Assembly (NCBI GenBank): GCA_052117325.1
Contig: JBQKJJ010000008.1
From: CAG-964 sp902789345
Lineage (GTDB): Bacteria; Bacillota; Clostridia; Oscillospirales; Acutalibacteraceae
Length of the DNA: 64,000 nucleotides
Direction: 5' to 3' (one strand)
Position numbers and translations under genes: made by a program. Every line of letters begins with the position of its first letter. The first letter of the stretch is position 1. This document shows positions 7,985 to 16,207 of the stretch, in pieces. Below the pieces are notes generated by a model. It made no database searches. It saw nothing but the letters and a program-made list of their open reading frames with translations, and was not told where the DNA came from.

Positions 7985-9313
7985 TTAAAAAGTGAGCATA
8001 ATTTCAGAATAAAATTCATTTTCTGTGTTGGAAAACCTTGCTTGACCGTTATATTTTTTAGCCATAACTTTTACCGACATTATACCTAAACCGCTTCCGT
8101 TTGCTTTGTTGGTTAGGTAAATATCTCCCCTCTTTTTCACTTTACCGTCAAAATTGTTTACGACTATAATGTAAAGCTGACAATCACCTTCAACATCTAT
8201 TTGCAGTTTTATGTATCGTTTACCCTCAGGGACAGTCAGGCAACCCTCAAGGGCATTTTCCAAAACATTACCGATTATTGTGGAAAGTACAACATCGTCG
8301 ATTGAAAGCACTTCCGGCATATTTACACGCCAATCTGTCTTAATATTATGCTGGAAAGCCAACTCTGCATGATAACCCAGTATTGCATTTACAACTGAAT
8401 TTTTACAAAAGAAAAATTGTTTACCTGTGTTGTCCAGCAATTTACTGTAGCTGTTTAGATATTCTACAAGTTGGGTTGTTTTTCCGTCACGGGCAAGTCC
8501 TATAGCAGTTGTTGCCGTATGCTTAAAATCGTGGCGCAATTTTCGGGTTGATTTCATATAATTTTTCATAGCCTCATACTGTTCAGCCTGAGCTTTATAA
8601 ATGTGCGAAATCCTTTCAGCTTTATTTTTTTCAACAATAGTTTTTGCCGTAAAATAAAATACAAGCTGAAACATCATAAAAAGCAAAAACACTACGCAAA
8701 CCATAAACGTCCCTACTCCGGCAACCCTGCCTACACTCATTGTAGAATAATCAACCGGTATCATAACAATATTATTTGCGGTTACAATTATCGGAACAAT
8801 GCATACAATATACCATATTGCGTAAACATTAAAATTATCAATAAGCCAACACAGTGGCTTGCTTGCAATTATAATAGATACCACCGCAAGAGCTGTGGAT
8901 ATTGCCAGCTGTACAAAAAGTCCGCAAGCAGAACTGTCATAAGGGTGTCCGTTTGGGGTTATTTGACTTTCAACAAAATGGTTTATAATCCCCGGGAAAG
9001 ATAACAAGGCTATGTTTGATAAGAAAATAAACAGCAGCTTAATTTTATCTACATTCACAAAAAGAAAATATAAAACCAGCAGCAACAGCATTACAGGTAC
9101 TAATAGGTAATTCGCATCAAATTTCGGAAACAGGCTGTCAATTAACGCCATTGCTACAGACAGTAAAACCAACAGTCCTGCCAGCAAAGGCATAAAAATC
9201 GCCTTAGAAAATTTAAGATACTTTGCAACAGGCACAATGCACATAGCCGCACCCGGAATTACAACGCTGTAGCTCAGCACAGACAAAACAAAGCTATGCA
9301 AGGTATTATTCAT
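7985..9313 (-). CDS. Sensor histidine kinase, GHKL/AgrC type
   Basis: A 442-residue membrane kinase. Residues 1-230 form about six or seven transmembrane helices without a large extracellular loop, as in peptide-sensing AgrC/ComD/VirS kinases. A coiled linker leads to the phospho-acceptor box RKLRHDFKHTA with His261. The ATPase has an N box around Asn349 (GNVLENALEG) and a glycine box GSGLG near residue 406. Its start ATG overlaps the stop of the LytTR response regulator (ATGA, 9310-9313) and is preceded by AAGGAGG, so the two are translationally coupled. No peptide pheromone or AgrB gene is visible nearby. Confidence 0.9.
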   Translation of the reverse strand: MNNTLHSFVLSVLSYSVVIPGAAMCIVPVAKYLKFSKAIFMPLLAGLLVLLSVAMALIDSLFPKFDANYLLVPVMLLLLVLYFLFVNVDKIKLLFIFLSNIALLSFPGIINHFVESQITPNGHPYDSSACGLFVQLAISTALAVVSIIIASKPLCWLIDNFNVYAIWYIVCIVPIIVTANNIVMIPVDYSTMSVGRVAGVGTFMVCVVFLLFMMFQLVFYFTAKTIVEKNKAERISHIYKAQAEQYEAMKNYMKSTRKLRHDFKHTATTAIGLARDGKTTQLVEYLNSYSKLLDNTGKQFFFCKNSVVNAILGYHAELAFQHNIKTDWRVNMPEVLSIDDVVLSTIIGNVLENALEGCLTVPEGKRYIKLQIDVEGDCQLYIIVVNNFDGKVKKRGDIYLTNKANGSGLGIMSVKVMAKKYNGQARFSNTENEFYSEIMLTF

Positions 9314-10056
9314 ACTTGCCTCCTTTTAATTAAATCTCTTTTGTTGTTAAAGCGATACGCTGTAAGTGCCTGTCGGAGCTTAGAGCTGTTTCTGATATTT
9401 ACAGCAAGGAGCTTGCCTGACCTCATGTTGCAGGTGCTTTTTTCCATTTTAATAACATAATCAAAGTTTACAAGCACTCCCCTATTTATAACACAAAAAC
9501 GATTGTCATTCAAAAGTGAAGCTGAAATAGACTTAAAGGACATTCTGTATTTATACTCAATGCCATCTACACAAATATATATATAATTAGAATCGGATAC
9601 AACATATTCAATTTTTGCGTATAAAATAGGTATCTCCTTTTTATGAGAATTTATCTTAATATATGGCTGATACTTTGGCAATTTTGATAACAGGCTTACT
9701 GCGTCATTCATAACCTTACCCAGCTTCGCCTCGTCAACGGGCTTTATAATATAATCAAAGGAACGGCAGGAAAAAGCGTCCTGCATATACTCTATACTTG
9801 TAGTTATAAAAATAAGAATAGTCGTCATAGAAAGCTCTCTCATTTTTTGGGCCGTTTCTATGCCGTTGAGTCCCTCCATAAAAATATCCATAAAAACAAT
9901 ATCCACAGGATATTTAGCAATATTTATAAGAAAATCTCCCCCCGCAGTATATTCAGTCACCTCTACCGGGCGCTTATTAATTTCAGCCCAGTTTAATATA
10001 TAGCGTTTAACAAACTCTCTTTCGGAATCTGTGTCATCAACAATAGCAATTTTCAT
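9310..10056 (-). CDS. Response regulator, LytTR DNA-binding type
   Basis: A 248-residue AgrA/VirR-type regulator. The receiver has acidic residues Asp7 and Asp8 and phospho-acceptor Asp57 (VDIVFMDIFM), then conserved Thr in FITTS and Lys in IIKPVDEAK. The C-terminal LytTR domain shows ILYAKIEYVVSDSNYIYI and FCVINRGVLVNFDYVIKMEK. It is the first gene of a two-gene operon with the GHKL kinase. A lipoprotein gene is divergent 224 bases away and is a candidate target, but I could not pick out a paired LytTR box with confidence. Confidence 0.92.
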   Translation of the reverse strand: MKIAIVDDTDSEREFVKRYILNWAEINKRPVEVTEYTAGGDFLINIAKYPVDIVFMDIFMEGLNGIETAQKMRELSMTTILIFITTSIEYMQDAFSCRSFDYIIKPVDEAKLGKVMNDAVSLLSKLPKYQPYIKINSHKKEIPILYAKIEYVVSDSNYIYICVDGIEYKYRMSFKSISASLLNDNRFCVINRGVLVNFDYVIKMEKSTCNMRSGKLLAVNIRNSSKLRQALTAYRFNNKRDLIKRRQV

Positions 10057-10280
10057 ATTATCCCCTCAAAATCATTATACAACATTTCAACAAATTTTTC
10101 CACTGCATTTTGTGCAATAAACATTCGCCCCACATTTTGTCCTTTCGTCACAAAAGACTTGAATAATTATAATAAACAGGTAAAATGTTACCTATAGTTG
10201 GTTTACAGCTGCGTAAACAATACAGCTGTATAATCGGCAAAGTTAAATCTACTTACAGAAATAGAAAGAGGTAATTTATT

Positions 10281-10871
10281 ATGAAGAAATTAGCGGTTAT
10301 TATTGCAGTTTGTATGGTTGCAGCAGCTACACTGTGTGGCTGCGGCGGTTCCAATGGCAATAGCTCATCGTCAGGCAGCTCATCTCAGACAAGCAGTGCT
10401 TCAAGCCAGGACAAGGACTCAAGCAGCTCTGATACAAGTGAGGAAGAAACAGAAGCTGAGGCAGAGGAAGAAACAGAAGCTGAGGCAGAGAATGTAACCG
10501 AAGAAGAAGCTTCAGAAGATGCAGCTGCTTATACAGGTGTAACTTGGAAATTGACTAATATTATTGATGCCGAGGGTAATACTCAAACTATTGACGAGTA
10601 CTGCGTTGCCAACGGTCTAAAAGAAGGAAGCTTGGAAACAACATATGAGTTTGCTGAGGACGGCACCGGAGTTGGCACACTAAACGGAGTTAAGGTTGAC
10701 TGCACATATACAGCAGACGGCAACCAAATAACATCTTCTGTAACAACAAAAGATCCTTCAACAGGTGAAGATGTAACTACAACATCAGTATTTACATACG
10801 ACGCTGACAATGATATTTTGACAGTAACAGACGAGAACACAGGATTAACGAGTGTATATGAAAAAGCATAA
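10281..10871 (+). CDS. Secreted lipoprotein, Ser/Glu-rich linker plus small beta domain
   Basis: A 196-residue protein with a signal peptide (MKKLAVIIAVCMVAAATLCG) and a lipobox ending at Cys20 or Cys22 (ATLCGC). Residues 24-60 are Ser-rich, 60-80 are Glu/Ala-rich with an exact tandem repeat, and about 85-196 form a beta-rich domain (VTWKLTNIIDAEGNTQTIDE, then GVKVDCTYTADGNQI) similar in layout to lipocalin-like domains found in lipoproteins of gut Clostridia. Function is unknown. It starts with AAAGAGG upstream and is divergent from the LytTR pair. Confidence 0.8.
   Translation: MKKLAVIIAVCMVAAATLCGCGGSNGNSSSSGSSSQTSSASSQDKDSSSSDTSEEETEAEAEEETEAEAENVTEEEASEDAAAYTGVTWKLTNIIDAEGNTQTIDEYCVANGLKEGSLETTYEFAEDGTGVGTLNGVKVDCTYTADGNQITSSVTTKDPSTGEDVTTTSVFTYDADNDILTVTDENTGLTSVYEKA
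10440..10487 (+). repeat. Exact 24-base tandem repeat inside the lipoprotein gene
   Basis: Two identical 24-base units (10440-10463 and 10464-10487), each encoding EEETEAEA, lie in the flexible linker. A third unit starts but diverges. Such in-frame repeats can gain or lose copies by slippage, changing linker length without breaking the frame. Confidence 0.9.
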
Positions 10872-10888
10872 CTAGATTTTATTCTTTT

Positions 10889-10924
10889 CAGACAGGCTGA
10901 CTTATGTTAGTCTGTCTGTTTTTT
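10889..10924 (+). terminator. Terminator of the lipoprotein gene
   Basis: CAGACAGGCTGAC at 10889-10901 pairs with GTTAGTCTGTCTG at 10906-10918 with two G-T pairs, followed by TTTTTT at 10919-10924. It begins 18 bases after the stop codon. Confidence 0.85.
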
Positions 10925-10949
10925 AATACAGGGAAATTTAATAAAAATA

Positions 10950-10994
10950 ATATAAAAAGCAGAGGTACTCTAAAATTTTCAGAGCACCTCTGCT
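10950..10994 (-). terminator. Terminator of ilvA-ridA operon
   Basis: AGCAGAGGTACTCT at 10958-10971 pairs with AGAGCACCTCTGCT at 10981-10994 with one bulge. On the minus strand the hairpin is followed by TTTTTATATT. It lies 28 bases after the ridA stop codon. Confidence 0.8.
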
Positions 10995-11022
10995 TTACTA
11001 TATAATCTAATTATGTCAAAAA

Positions 11023-11397
11023 TTAAACCTCGGCAATAACCTCAACCTCAACTAATACTCCCTTTGGCAGCTCCTTTACAGCTACACAGGAACGGGCAGG
11101 CTTGCTTGTAAAATACTTACCGTAAATCTCGTTAAATTTAGCGAAGTCACTCATTTGTGCTAAGAAGCAAACTGTTTTTACAGCCTTGTCATAGCCTGAG
11201 CCGGCTTCCTCTAAAACAGCACCTAAATTTTTCATAACCTGTTCTGTTTGACCTTCAATATTGTCTGCTTCAACATTTCCTGTTGCAGGGTTAATAGCAA
11301 TTTGTCCCGAAGTAAAAATCATTCCGTTACAAACTACTGCCTGTGAATAAGGTCCGATTGCGTCCGGTGCATTCTTTGTATAAATTTTCTCTGCCAT
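11023..11397 (-). CDS. ridA: RidA family enamine/imine deaminase
   Basis: A 124-residue YjgF/RidA protein. The family signatures GPYSQAVVCNGMIFTSGQI and, at the end, ARSCVAVKELPKGVLVEVEV with the substrate-binding Arg are present. RidA hydrolyses reactive 2-aminoacrylate and 2-aminocrotonate enamines released by PLP dehydratases. It lies 35 bases downstream of ilvA, whose product makes exactly such enamines, so the pair forms a make-and-detoxify unit under one T-box. I start it at the ATG at 11397, which has GGAGG eight bases upstream; the longer frame from TTG at 11412 would include that ribosome site. Confidence 0.94.
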   Translation of the reverse strand: MAEKIYTKNAPDAIGPYSQAVVCNGMIFTSGQIAINPATGNVEADNIEGQTEQVMKNLGAVLEEAGSGYDKAVKTVCFLAQMSDFAKFNEIYGKYFTSKPARSCVAVKELPKGVLVEVEVIAEV

Positions 11398-11432
11398 TTT
11401 TAAAACCTCCAAAAATCACAATTAAATATTTT

Positions 11433-12632
11433 TTAAACTAATCTATAGCCGTTTTTAACAAGCTCAGCCTTAATTTCATCTACATGGGCTTGGTTTCTTG
11501 TTTCCATGGATATACGCAGGTAGCAAGCATTAATATCGGAATTCAGCTCTGCCCTGTCGTGGCTTACGGATACAACATTACCGCCCATATTAGAAATAAT
11601 TTCAGACACACCCTGCAGCTGTCCCGGCTTATCAAGAAGCTCTATGGTCAAATCTGCAAGTCTGCCGCTCATTTGCAAACCACGGTTAATTACTCTTGAC
11701 AAAATAGTAACATCAATATTACCGCCTGAAAGCAGACAGCAAACTCTTTTACCTTTAATTTCAGGAATTTTATTAAACAATACAGCTGCAAAGGCACAGG
11801 CACCCGCACCCTCTGTAACAAGCTTTTGACGCTCAAGCAGCGTTAGTATGGCTGCCGCACATTCGTCGTCTGTTACGGTAACAAAGCCGTCAACATATTT
11901 GCTGGCAATTTCGTATGTAAGATTGCCCGGTGTTTTTACTGCTATGCCGTCCTGGAATGTATGAACGCTTTCCAATGTTTCTATCTGTCCGTCCTTTACG
12001 CTTTGAACCATAGACGGAGCACCCGACGCCTGCACACCATAAACCTTAATGTCAGGGTTCAGCGATTTAATAGCAAATGCAACGCCGGCTAATAGTCCGC
12101 CGCCGCCTACAGGTACCACTACAGCGTCAACATTTGGCTTTTTATCAATAATTTCAAGTCCGATTGTACCCTGACCTGCAATAACAAGCTCATCGTCGAA
12201 TGGGTGAATAAATACAGCACCGCTTTGCTTTTGAAGCTCTACAGCCTTTGCGTAGGCATCGTCATATGTACCCTTTACAAGACAAACCTCTGCACCAAGC
12301 CTTTTTGTAGCCTCAATTTTGCTTATTGGTGCGGCGTCCGGTATACAAATTAAAGATTTAATACCATTTTTTGTAGCTGCTCTGGCAACACCCTGTGCAT
12401 GGTTGCCGGCAGAACAGGCTATAACACCCTTTTTTCTTTCTTCCTCTGTCAGCTGAGAAATTTTATAGTAAGCACCTCTAACCTTAAAAGAACCTGTTAC
12501 CTGTAGATTTTCGGTTTTTAAATACACCGAGGTACCCGGTACAACATCAGCCGAGCACTTAATCATATCAGTTGGTCTGATAGCGTCCTTAAGCACATAA
12601 GCCGCATGATAAATTCTGTCTAATGTTAGCAT
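11433..12632 (-). CDS. ilvA: Threonine ammonia-lyase (threonine dehydratase) with ACT domain
   Basis: A 399-residue fold-type II PLP enzyme that turns threonine into 2-oxobutanoate and ammonia, the first step to isoleucine. The PLP lysine is Lys50 in TGSFKVRGAYYK; SAGNHAQGVA binds the cofactor, and GGGGLLAGVA is the phosphate-binding glycine loop. Residues about 325-399 form one ACT domain (LADLTIELLDKPGQLQGVSE), the short form also seen in catabolic TdcB-like enzymes. An isoleucine-type T-box leader upstream and ridA downstream support a biosynthetic role here. AAGGAG stands eight bases before the ATG. Confidence 0.94.
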   Translation of the reverse strand: MLTLDRIYHAAYVLKDAIRPTDMIKCSADVVPGTSVYLKTENLQVTGSFKVRGAYYKISQLTEEERKKGVIACSAGNHAQGVARAATKNGIKSLICIPDAAPISKIEATKRLGAEVCLVKGTYDDAYAKAVELQKQSGAVFIHPFDDELVIAGQGTIGLEIIDKKPNVDAVVVPVGGGGLLAGVAFAIKSLNPDIKVYGVQASGAPSMVQSVKDGQIETLESVHTFQDGIAVKTPGNLTYEIASKYVDGFVTVTDDECAAAILTLLERQKLVTEGAGACAFAAVLFNKIPEIKGKRVCCLLSGGNIDVTILSRVINRGLQMSGRLADLTIELLDKPGQLQGVSEIISNMGGNVVSVSHDRAELNSDINACYLRISMETRNQAHVDEIKAELVKNGYRLV

Positions 12633-12662
12633 AATAACATCTCCTTATTTTTATGTCAAAAT

Positions 12663-12932
12663 AAAAAAGTCTTTCGCCCAAACAAAGGACGAAAGACGAA
12701 ATTCCGTGGTACCACCTTAATTGTCTGTATAAACAGACCACTCTACTGCATCTAACAATGCTACTCTCTGTAACGGGAGAACCCGTACTCTCTTACTGTA
12801 ATTTCGGAGGCAGGCTTAAAGGGGATAGGCAACATACGCCATGACTGACTTTCACCAACCGTCAGTTCTCTAAACAATGGTTATACGAACCCGTGTCCTT
12901 ATCGCGGCCTTTAATGCTATTCAGCTTTCTAC
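12663..12932 (-). promoter_or_regulatory. T-box leader controlling ilvA-ridA
   Basis: On the minus strand the leader has a stem I with the conserved apical element GAGAACTGACGGTTGGTGAA, and the T-box core AAGGTGGTACCACG near 12706-12719, which pairs with the free ACCA end of uncharged tRNA. An intrinsic terminator follows: GTCTTTCG and CGAAAGAC (12669-12697) then TTTTTT at 12663-12668. The specifier is most likely ATC (Ile) at 12824-12826 in the sequence CCTATCC just before stem I closes with CCTTTAA. That reading suits ilvA but is less certain than the T-box itself. Confidence 0.92.
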
Positions 12933-13002
12933 TAACATTTATACGCTTTTTTACATTAAATGTCAAGTCTATTTTATAAAATATTTTTTATTACCAAAGC
13001 TC

Positions 13003-13965
13003 TTAAAATTCGTCCTTTATCGAGCGTAAAAACAGTGACGAAAGAGTTTCTTTTGGGTCTTTATTATAGGTAATTACTTGGTTTACAGCATTTACTATAG
13101 GCAAGTCAACATTATATCTTTGGCTTAATTTAACAAGCGCTCTTGTTGTAGACACACCCTCCGCAAGCTTATCAAATTTTTCACCGTTAATAAGCATTTC
13201 ACCAAAGCGCCTGTTATGACTAAACTTAGAAAACAGGGTTGCCTCATAGTCGCCTAAGTGGCAAAGACCATAGGCAGACATTTCGTTACCACCCATTGCC
13301 TTAATAAGTCTGGAAATTTCCCTTGTGCCTCGTGCCATTAAAGCACCCTTTAATGATGTGTAGCCCATTCCGTCAAGCATACCTGCGGCAATGCCTACAA
13401 CATTTTTCGCCGCCGCACCTACCTCTGTGCCGATTAAATCCTGACCGAAATAAAAACGAATAAGCTCGCTGGAAAAAGAATGAACCAGTTTTTCTTTTAC
13501 CTCCTGATTATCAGAATCAATAACCATACAGTTAGGTATTCCACGAACAAAATCCTGGGGATGTCCCGGACCTACCCATACAGCAACAGGCGTTTTGCTT
13601 GTATCTACATAGTCAGAAACAATTTCTGACAGTCTTCTGCCGGTTGTTTCTTCTATTCCCTTCATACACAGCACAATGGTTTTGCCGTCTAAGTTCTCCT
13701 TAGTAAGGTTTTCCATAAAGCTGCTTAATGCTTGAGAACTAATAGAAATAATCATAACCTCTGCGTGATTAACAGCTTTGGTAAGGTCAGGAGTAATTAC
13801 AATGTTATCACTAAACTGAACATAGTCATTTTTTCTTTCACGCTGTAGGTTTTGGAAAATCTCATCGTTTTCCAATCCCCATGTATATACATTGTGACCC
13901 GTCTTATCCAAATACCATGCAATAAAAGAACCCCATCTGCCACAACCAAGCAACGAAACATTCAT
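13003..13965 (-). CDS. gpsA: Glycerol-3-phosphate dehydrogenase, NAD(P)-dependent
   Basis: A 320-residue enzyme that reduces dihydroxyacetone phosphate to sn-glycerol 3-phosphate for phospholipid synthesis. The N-terminal nucleotide-binding loop is LLGCGRWGSFIA; a conserved Lys lies in LCMKGIE; the catalytic domain has GTEVGAAAKNVVGIAAGMLD with its active-site Lys and the MARGTREISRL segment. The middle motif reads WVGPGHPQDFVRGIPN rather than the more common SGPSFAxE, so it belongs to a diverged branch, but all key positions are present. GGAGG precedes the ATG. It appears to be a single-gene unit. Confidence 0.88.
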   Translation of the reverse strand: MNVSLLGCGRWGSFIAWYLDKTGHNVYTWGLENDEIFQNLQRERKNDYVQFSDNIVITPDLTKAVNHAEVMIISISSQALSSFMENLTKENLDGKTIVLCMKGIEETTGRRLSEIVSDYVDTSKTPVAVWVGPGHPQDFVRGIPNCMVIDSDNQEVKEKLVHSFSSELIRFYFGQDLIGTEVGAAAKNVVGIAAGMLDGMGYTSLKGALMARGTREISRLIKAMGGNEMSAYGLCHLGDYEATLFSKFSHNRRFGEMLINGEKFDKLAEGVSTTRALVKLSQRYNVDLPIVNAVNQVITYNKDPKETLSSLFLRSIKDEF

Positions 13966-13998
13966 TTTTAAGACCTCCGTATCAATCTCAATTTATGC

Positions 13999-14015
13999 TA
14001 TGCTATTATAGCATA
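13999..14015 (-). promoter_or_regulatory. Palindrome overlapping a -10 box upstream of gpsA
   Basis: TATGCTA at 13999-14005 and TAGCATA at 14009-14015 form a perfect 7-base dyad. On the minus strand its centre reads TATAAT (14005-14010), a consensus -10 box 40 bases upstream of the gpsA start. No good -35 is seen at the right distance, so this promoter may need an activator or be controlled by a protein binding the dyad. Confidence 0.45.
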
Positions 14016-14089
14016 TGCAGATAACAATTTCCATTGTATCACACAGTGTTTTTAAAATATTAACAAAAAACGGCAGGTCACTTTATAAT

Positions 14090-15082
14090 TTACTCATCTT
14101 CAGTTTGAGTTTCAACTTCCGCTTCCCTTTTGTCTTCATCATTATTTTTCAAACTGCTTTTTTCTTTTAATGTTTTTCTTTCCATTCTGTTGAGTATTTT
14201 TTCTTTTCTGCTTTGGTCCTGTATACTGTCAAAAAGCTCCTGTCTGGCATTTAAGGCGTATTCCATAGCACTTTTGTCAACATTAGGGTATTTAGGGTTC
14301 ATATCATTTAATGTATCACGCACAATTTCAGAAACTACATATCTTGCGTACCACTTATGGTCTGCCGGTACTACATACCATGGGGCAATTTTAGTAGAGG
14401 TATTGTTTACCATATCTTCAAACGCCTGTTGGTACTCGTCCCAATATTCACGCTCACCAATGTCAGCAGGCGAAACTTTCCAATTTTTATCCTTTTCGTC
14501 TATTCTGAAAATGAATCTTTCAGCCTGTTCGTCTTTAGAAACATTTAAAAATATCTTTAAAACTCTAATAGAATTTTGATACAGGTATTTCTCGATATTA
14601 TTAATTTGCTGGTATCTGTTTTTGATAACTGTTTTATTACTGATACGGTCAGCCTTTTTCTGTGTTTTATAAAGCTGATGCACCTTACCTATTAAAACCT
14701 CTTCGTAATAGCTTCTGTTAAACAAGGCAATATCACCCTTTGCCGGCAGTTTAGACCACACACGCCACATATAATCGTGAGAAAGCTCAACCGAAGAAGG
14801 ATTTTTAAAACAATACTCCTGAACCCCGTGTGGGCTTAAAATGCTGAACACCGTGCGAATAACACCATCTTTACCGGCTGCGTCTGTAGCTTGAAAAATA
14901 ATAACCAAGCCCTCTTGCTTTTGTGCATACATTTTTTCTTGAAGCTCTCTGATTTCGTTGACATTTTCTGCAAACAGCGGCGAGTCGGCAAGCTTTTTTG
15001 CATACTTTCCGGAATATTCCGTTGAGCTTTCTTTTATATTAAATTTTTTCTTTCCGTCGTACTTAAATTTATTTATATTCAT
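14090..15082 (-). CDS. PPK2-family polyphosphate kinase
   Basis: A 330-residue P-loop kinase that moves phosphate between polyphosphate and nucleotides. Walker A lies in IIFQATDAAGKDGVIRTVF, the lid and Walker B regions in DIALFNRSYYEEVLIGKVH, and WKVSPADIGEREYWDEYQQA is a PPK2 signature. A single PPK2 domain is followed by a charged Lys/Glu-rich tail (about 290-330) that is likely disordered. It probably uses polyphosphate to phosphorylate ADP or AMP; class cannot be fixed by eye. GGAGG precedes the ATG, and a TATAAC-like -10 lies upstream. The next gene upstream ends 112 bases away. Confidence 0.9.
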   Translation of the reverse strand: MNINKFKYDGKKKFNIKESSTEYSGKYAKKLADSPLFAENVNEIRELQEKMYAQKQEGLVIIFQATDAAGKDGVIRTVFSILSPHGVQEYCFKNPSSVELSHDYMWRVWSKLPAKGDIALFNRSYYEEVLIGKVHQLYKTQKKADRISNKTVIKNRYQQINNIEKYLYQNSIRVLKIFLNVSKDEQAERFIFRIDEKDKNWKVSPADIGEREYWDEYQQAFEDMVNNTSTKIAPWYVVPADHKWYARYVVSEIVRDTLNDMNPKYPNVDKSAMEYALNARQELFDSIQDQSRKEKILNRMERKTLKEKSSLKNNDEDKREAEVETQTEDE

Positions 15083-15133
15083 AAAATACCTCCATTACTT
15101 ATATATGCCGTTTTTTTGTTATAATACACAAAC

Positions 15134-15165
15134 GGAGCCACAGCTAACAGGCTATGGCTCCTTTT
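15134..15165. terminator. Hairpin between the APH-fold kinase gene and the PPK2 gene
   Basis: GGAGCCACAGC at 15134-15144 pairs with GCTATGGCTCC at 15151-15161. On the minus strand the one mismatch becomes a G-T pair, giving an 11-base stem after the upstream gene's stop, but the T-run there is weak; on the plus strand TTTTG follows directly. Confidence 0.55.
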
Positions 15166-15194
15166 GTTTATGTAGTAGTTAAGATGATAAAAGA

Positions 15195-15947
15195 TTATTC
15201 GTATTCAACAACATCTACCCATTTCATAAGAAACTCTTTCTCGTCCTCTACACCCTTAACCATTTGAGATGCAGCAACTATAGGCAGCCAGTGCTGAACA
15301 TATTGCTTAGCGGTATTGCTCTTTGTACAGAACAGCTTCAAATACTTATCTGCCAATTCAGGCTGTCTTAGAGAGAACAACAAATATGTTCTTGCAGCGT
15401 CGGCAGAAGCATTACCCTGTGTTGCGTGTGACCAGTCAAGAATATGTGCCTCACCCTTGCTGTCAATAATAATGTTGCTAGGGTTAAAGTCACCATGACA
15501 AACCTTTGTATGCTTAGGCATTGCCTCCAAACGGGTATGCAGCTCATAACGGGTAGTTGCGTCAACCTCTTTTAAACTTGAAATTTTTCTATTCATTTTG
15601 TCCTTTAGCTTATTAAGTAAAGGAGCTCTTTTGCTATGTACTTCCAACTGAAGATCAACAAATAAGTTTAGATATTCATCAATCTTGTCAGGATTCTTAT
15701 CCATAAGCTCTTGAAGAGTATCGCCCTCAACATAATCAATAGTAATTGCCCATTTACCATCAATTAGTGATACAGACTTTAAATCTGGAATATTAAGTCC
15801 GGTTTCTTCAACTCTGGCTTGGTTTAGTGCTTCATTAAGCACATCCGACTTTGGAAAATACTCAGGGTCGAATACTTTAACAACGGTATCGCCAACCTTG
15901 TAAATAGTCTTGCCTTTGCGTTCAGATAATATTTTGTCGTATGTCAT
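15195..15947 (-). CDS. APH-fold kinase, TIGR02172-type
   Basis: A 250-residue protein of the aminoglycoside phosphotransferase/choline kinase fold. The catalytic loop is KVCHGDFNPSNIII with the base Asp and the metal-binding Asn, and the second metal site is HILDWSHATQGNASADAAR. Residues 1-30 hold the nucleotide-binding strands. The close match of spacing and wording is to the TIGR02172 family found in many copies in Fibrobacter and in gut Clostridia. Substrate is unknown; resistance to aminoglycosides should not be assumed. AAAGGTGG precedes the ATG. Confidence 0.85.
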   Translation of the reverse strand: MTYDKILSERKGKTIYKVGDTVVKVFDPEYFPKSDVLNEALNQARVEETGLNIPDLKSVSLIDGKWAITIDYVEGDTLQELMDKNPDKIDEYLNLFVDLQLEVHSKRAPLLNKLKDKMNRKISSLKEVDATTRYELHTRLEAMPKHTKVCHGDFNPSNIIIDSKGEAHILDWSHATQGNASADAARTYLLFSLRQPELADKYLKLFCTKSNTAKQYVQHWLPIVAASQMVKGVEDEKEFLMKWVDVVEYE

Positions 15948-16137
15948 ATAAATCCACCTTTCTTATATAATTAACTATGCAACTTAGCTAACTTTTTATT
16001 ACAGCTATATTATAACATCATATTTTTAAAAAGTATAGTTAAATAACTACAAAAAAATTTGTTGTTTTTTTGGTTATTCATACAAATTTGATAATAGATT
16101 GTGGATTTTGTATGAACAAAATATAAATTTGATCCGA

Positions 16138-16176
16138 AAAAAACGGTTCTGTTTACAACAACAGAACCGTTTTTTA
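16138..16176. terminator. Strong intrinsic terminator
   Basis: AACGGTTCTGTT at 16142-16153 pairs exactly with AACAGAACCGTT at 16160-16171. T-runs follow on both strands (TTTTTT at 16171-16176; A-run at 16136-16143). It ends the left-reading membrane-protein gene at 16208. Confidence 0.9.
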
Positions 16177-16207
16177 TAATTCTAAATCTCAATAGATTAT
16201 TTATCAG

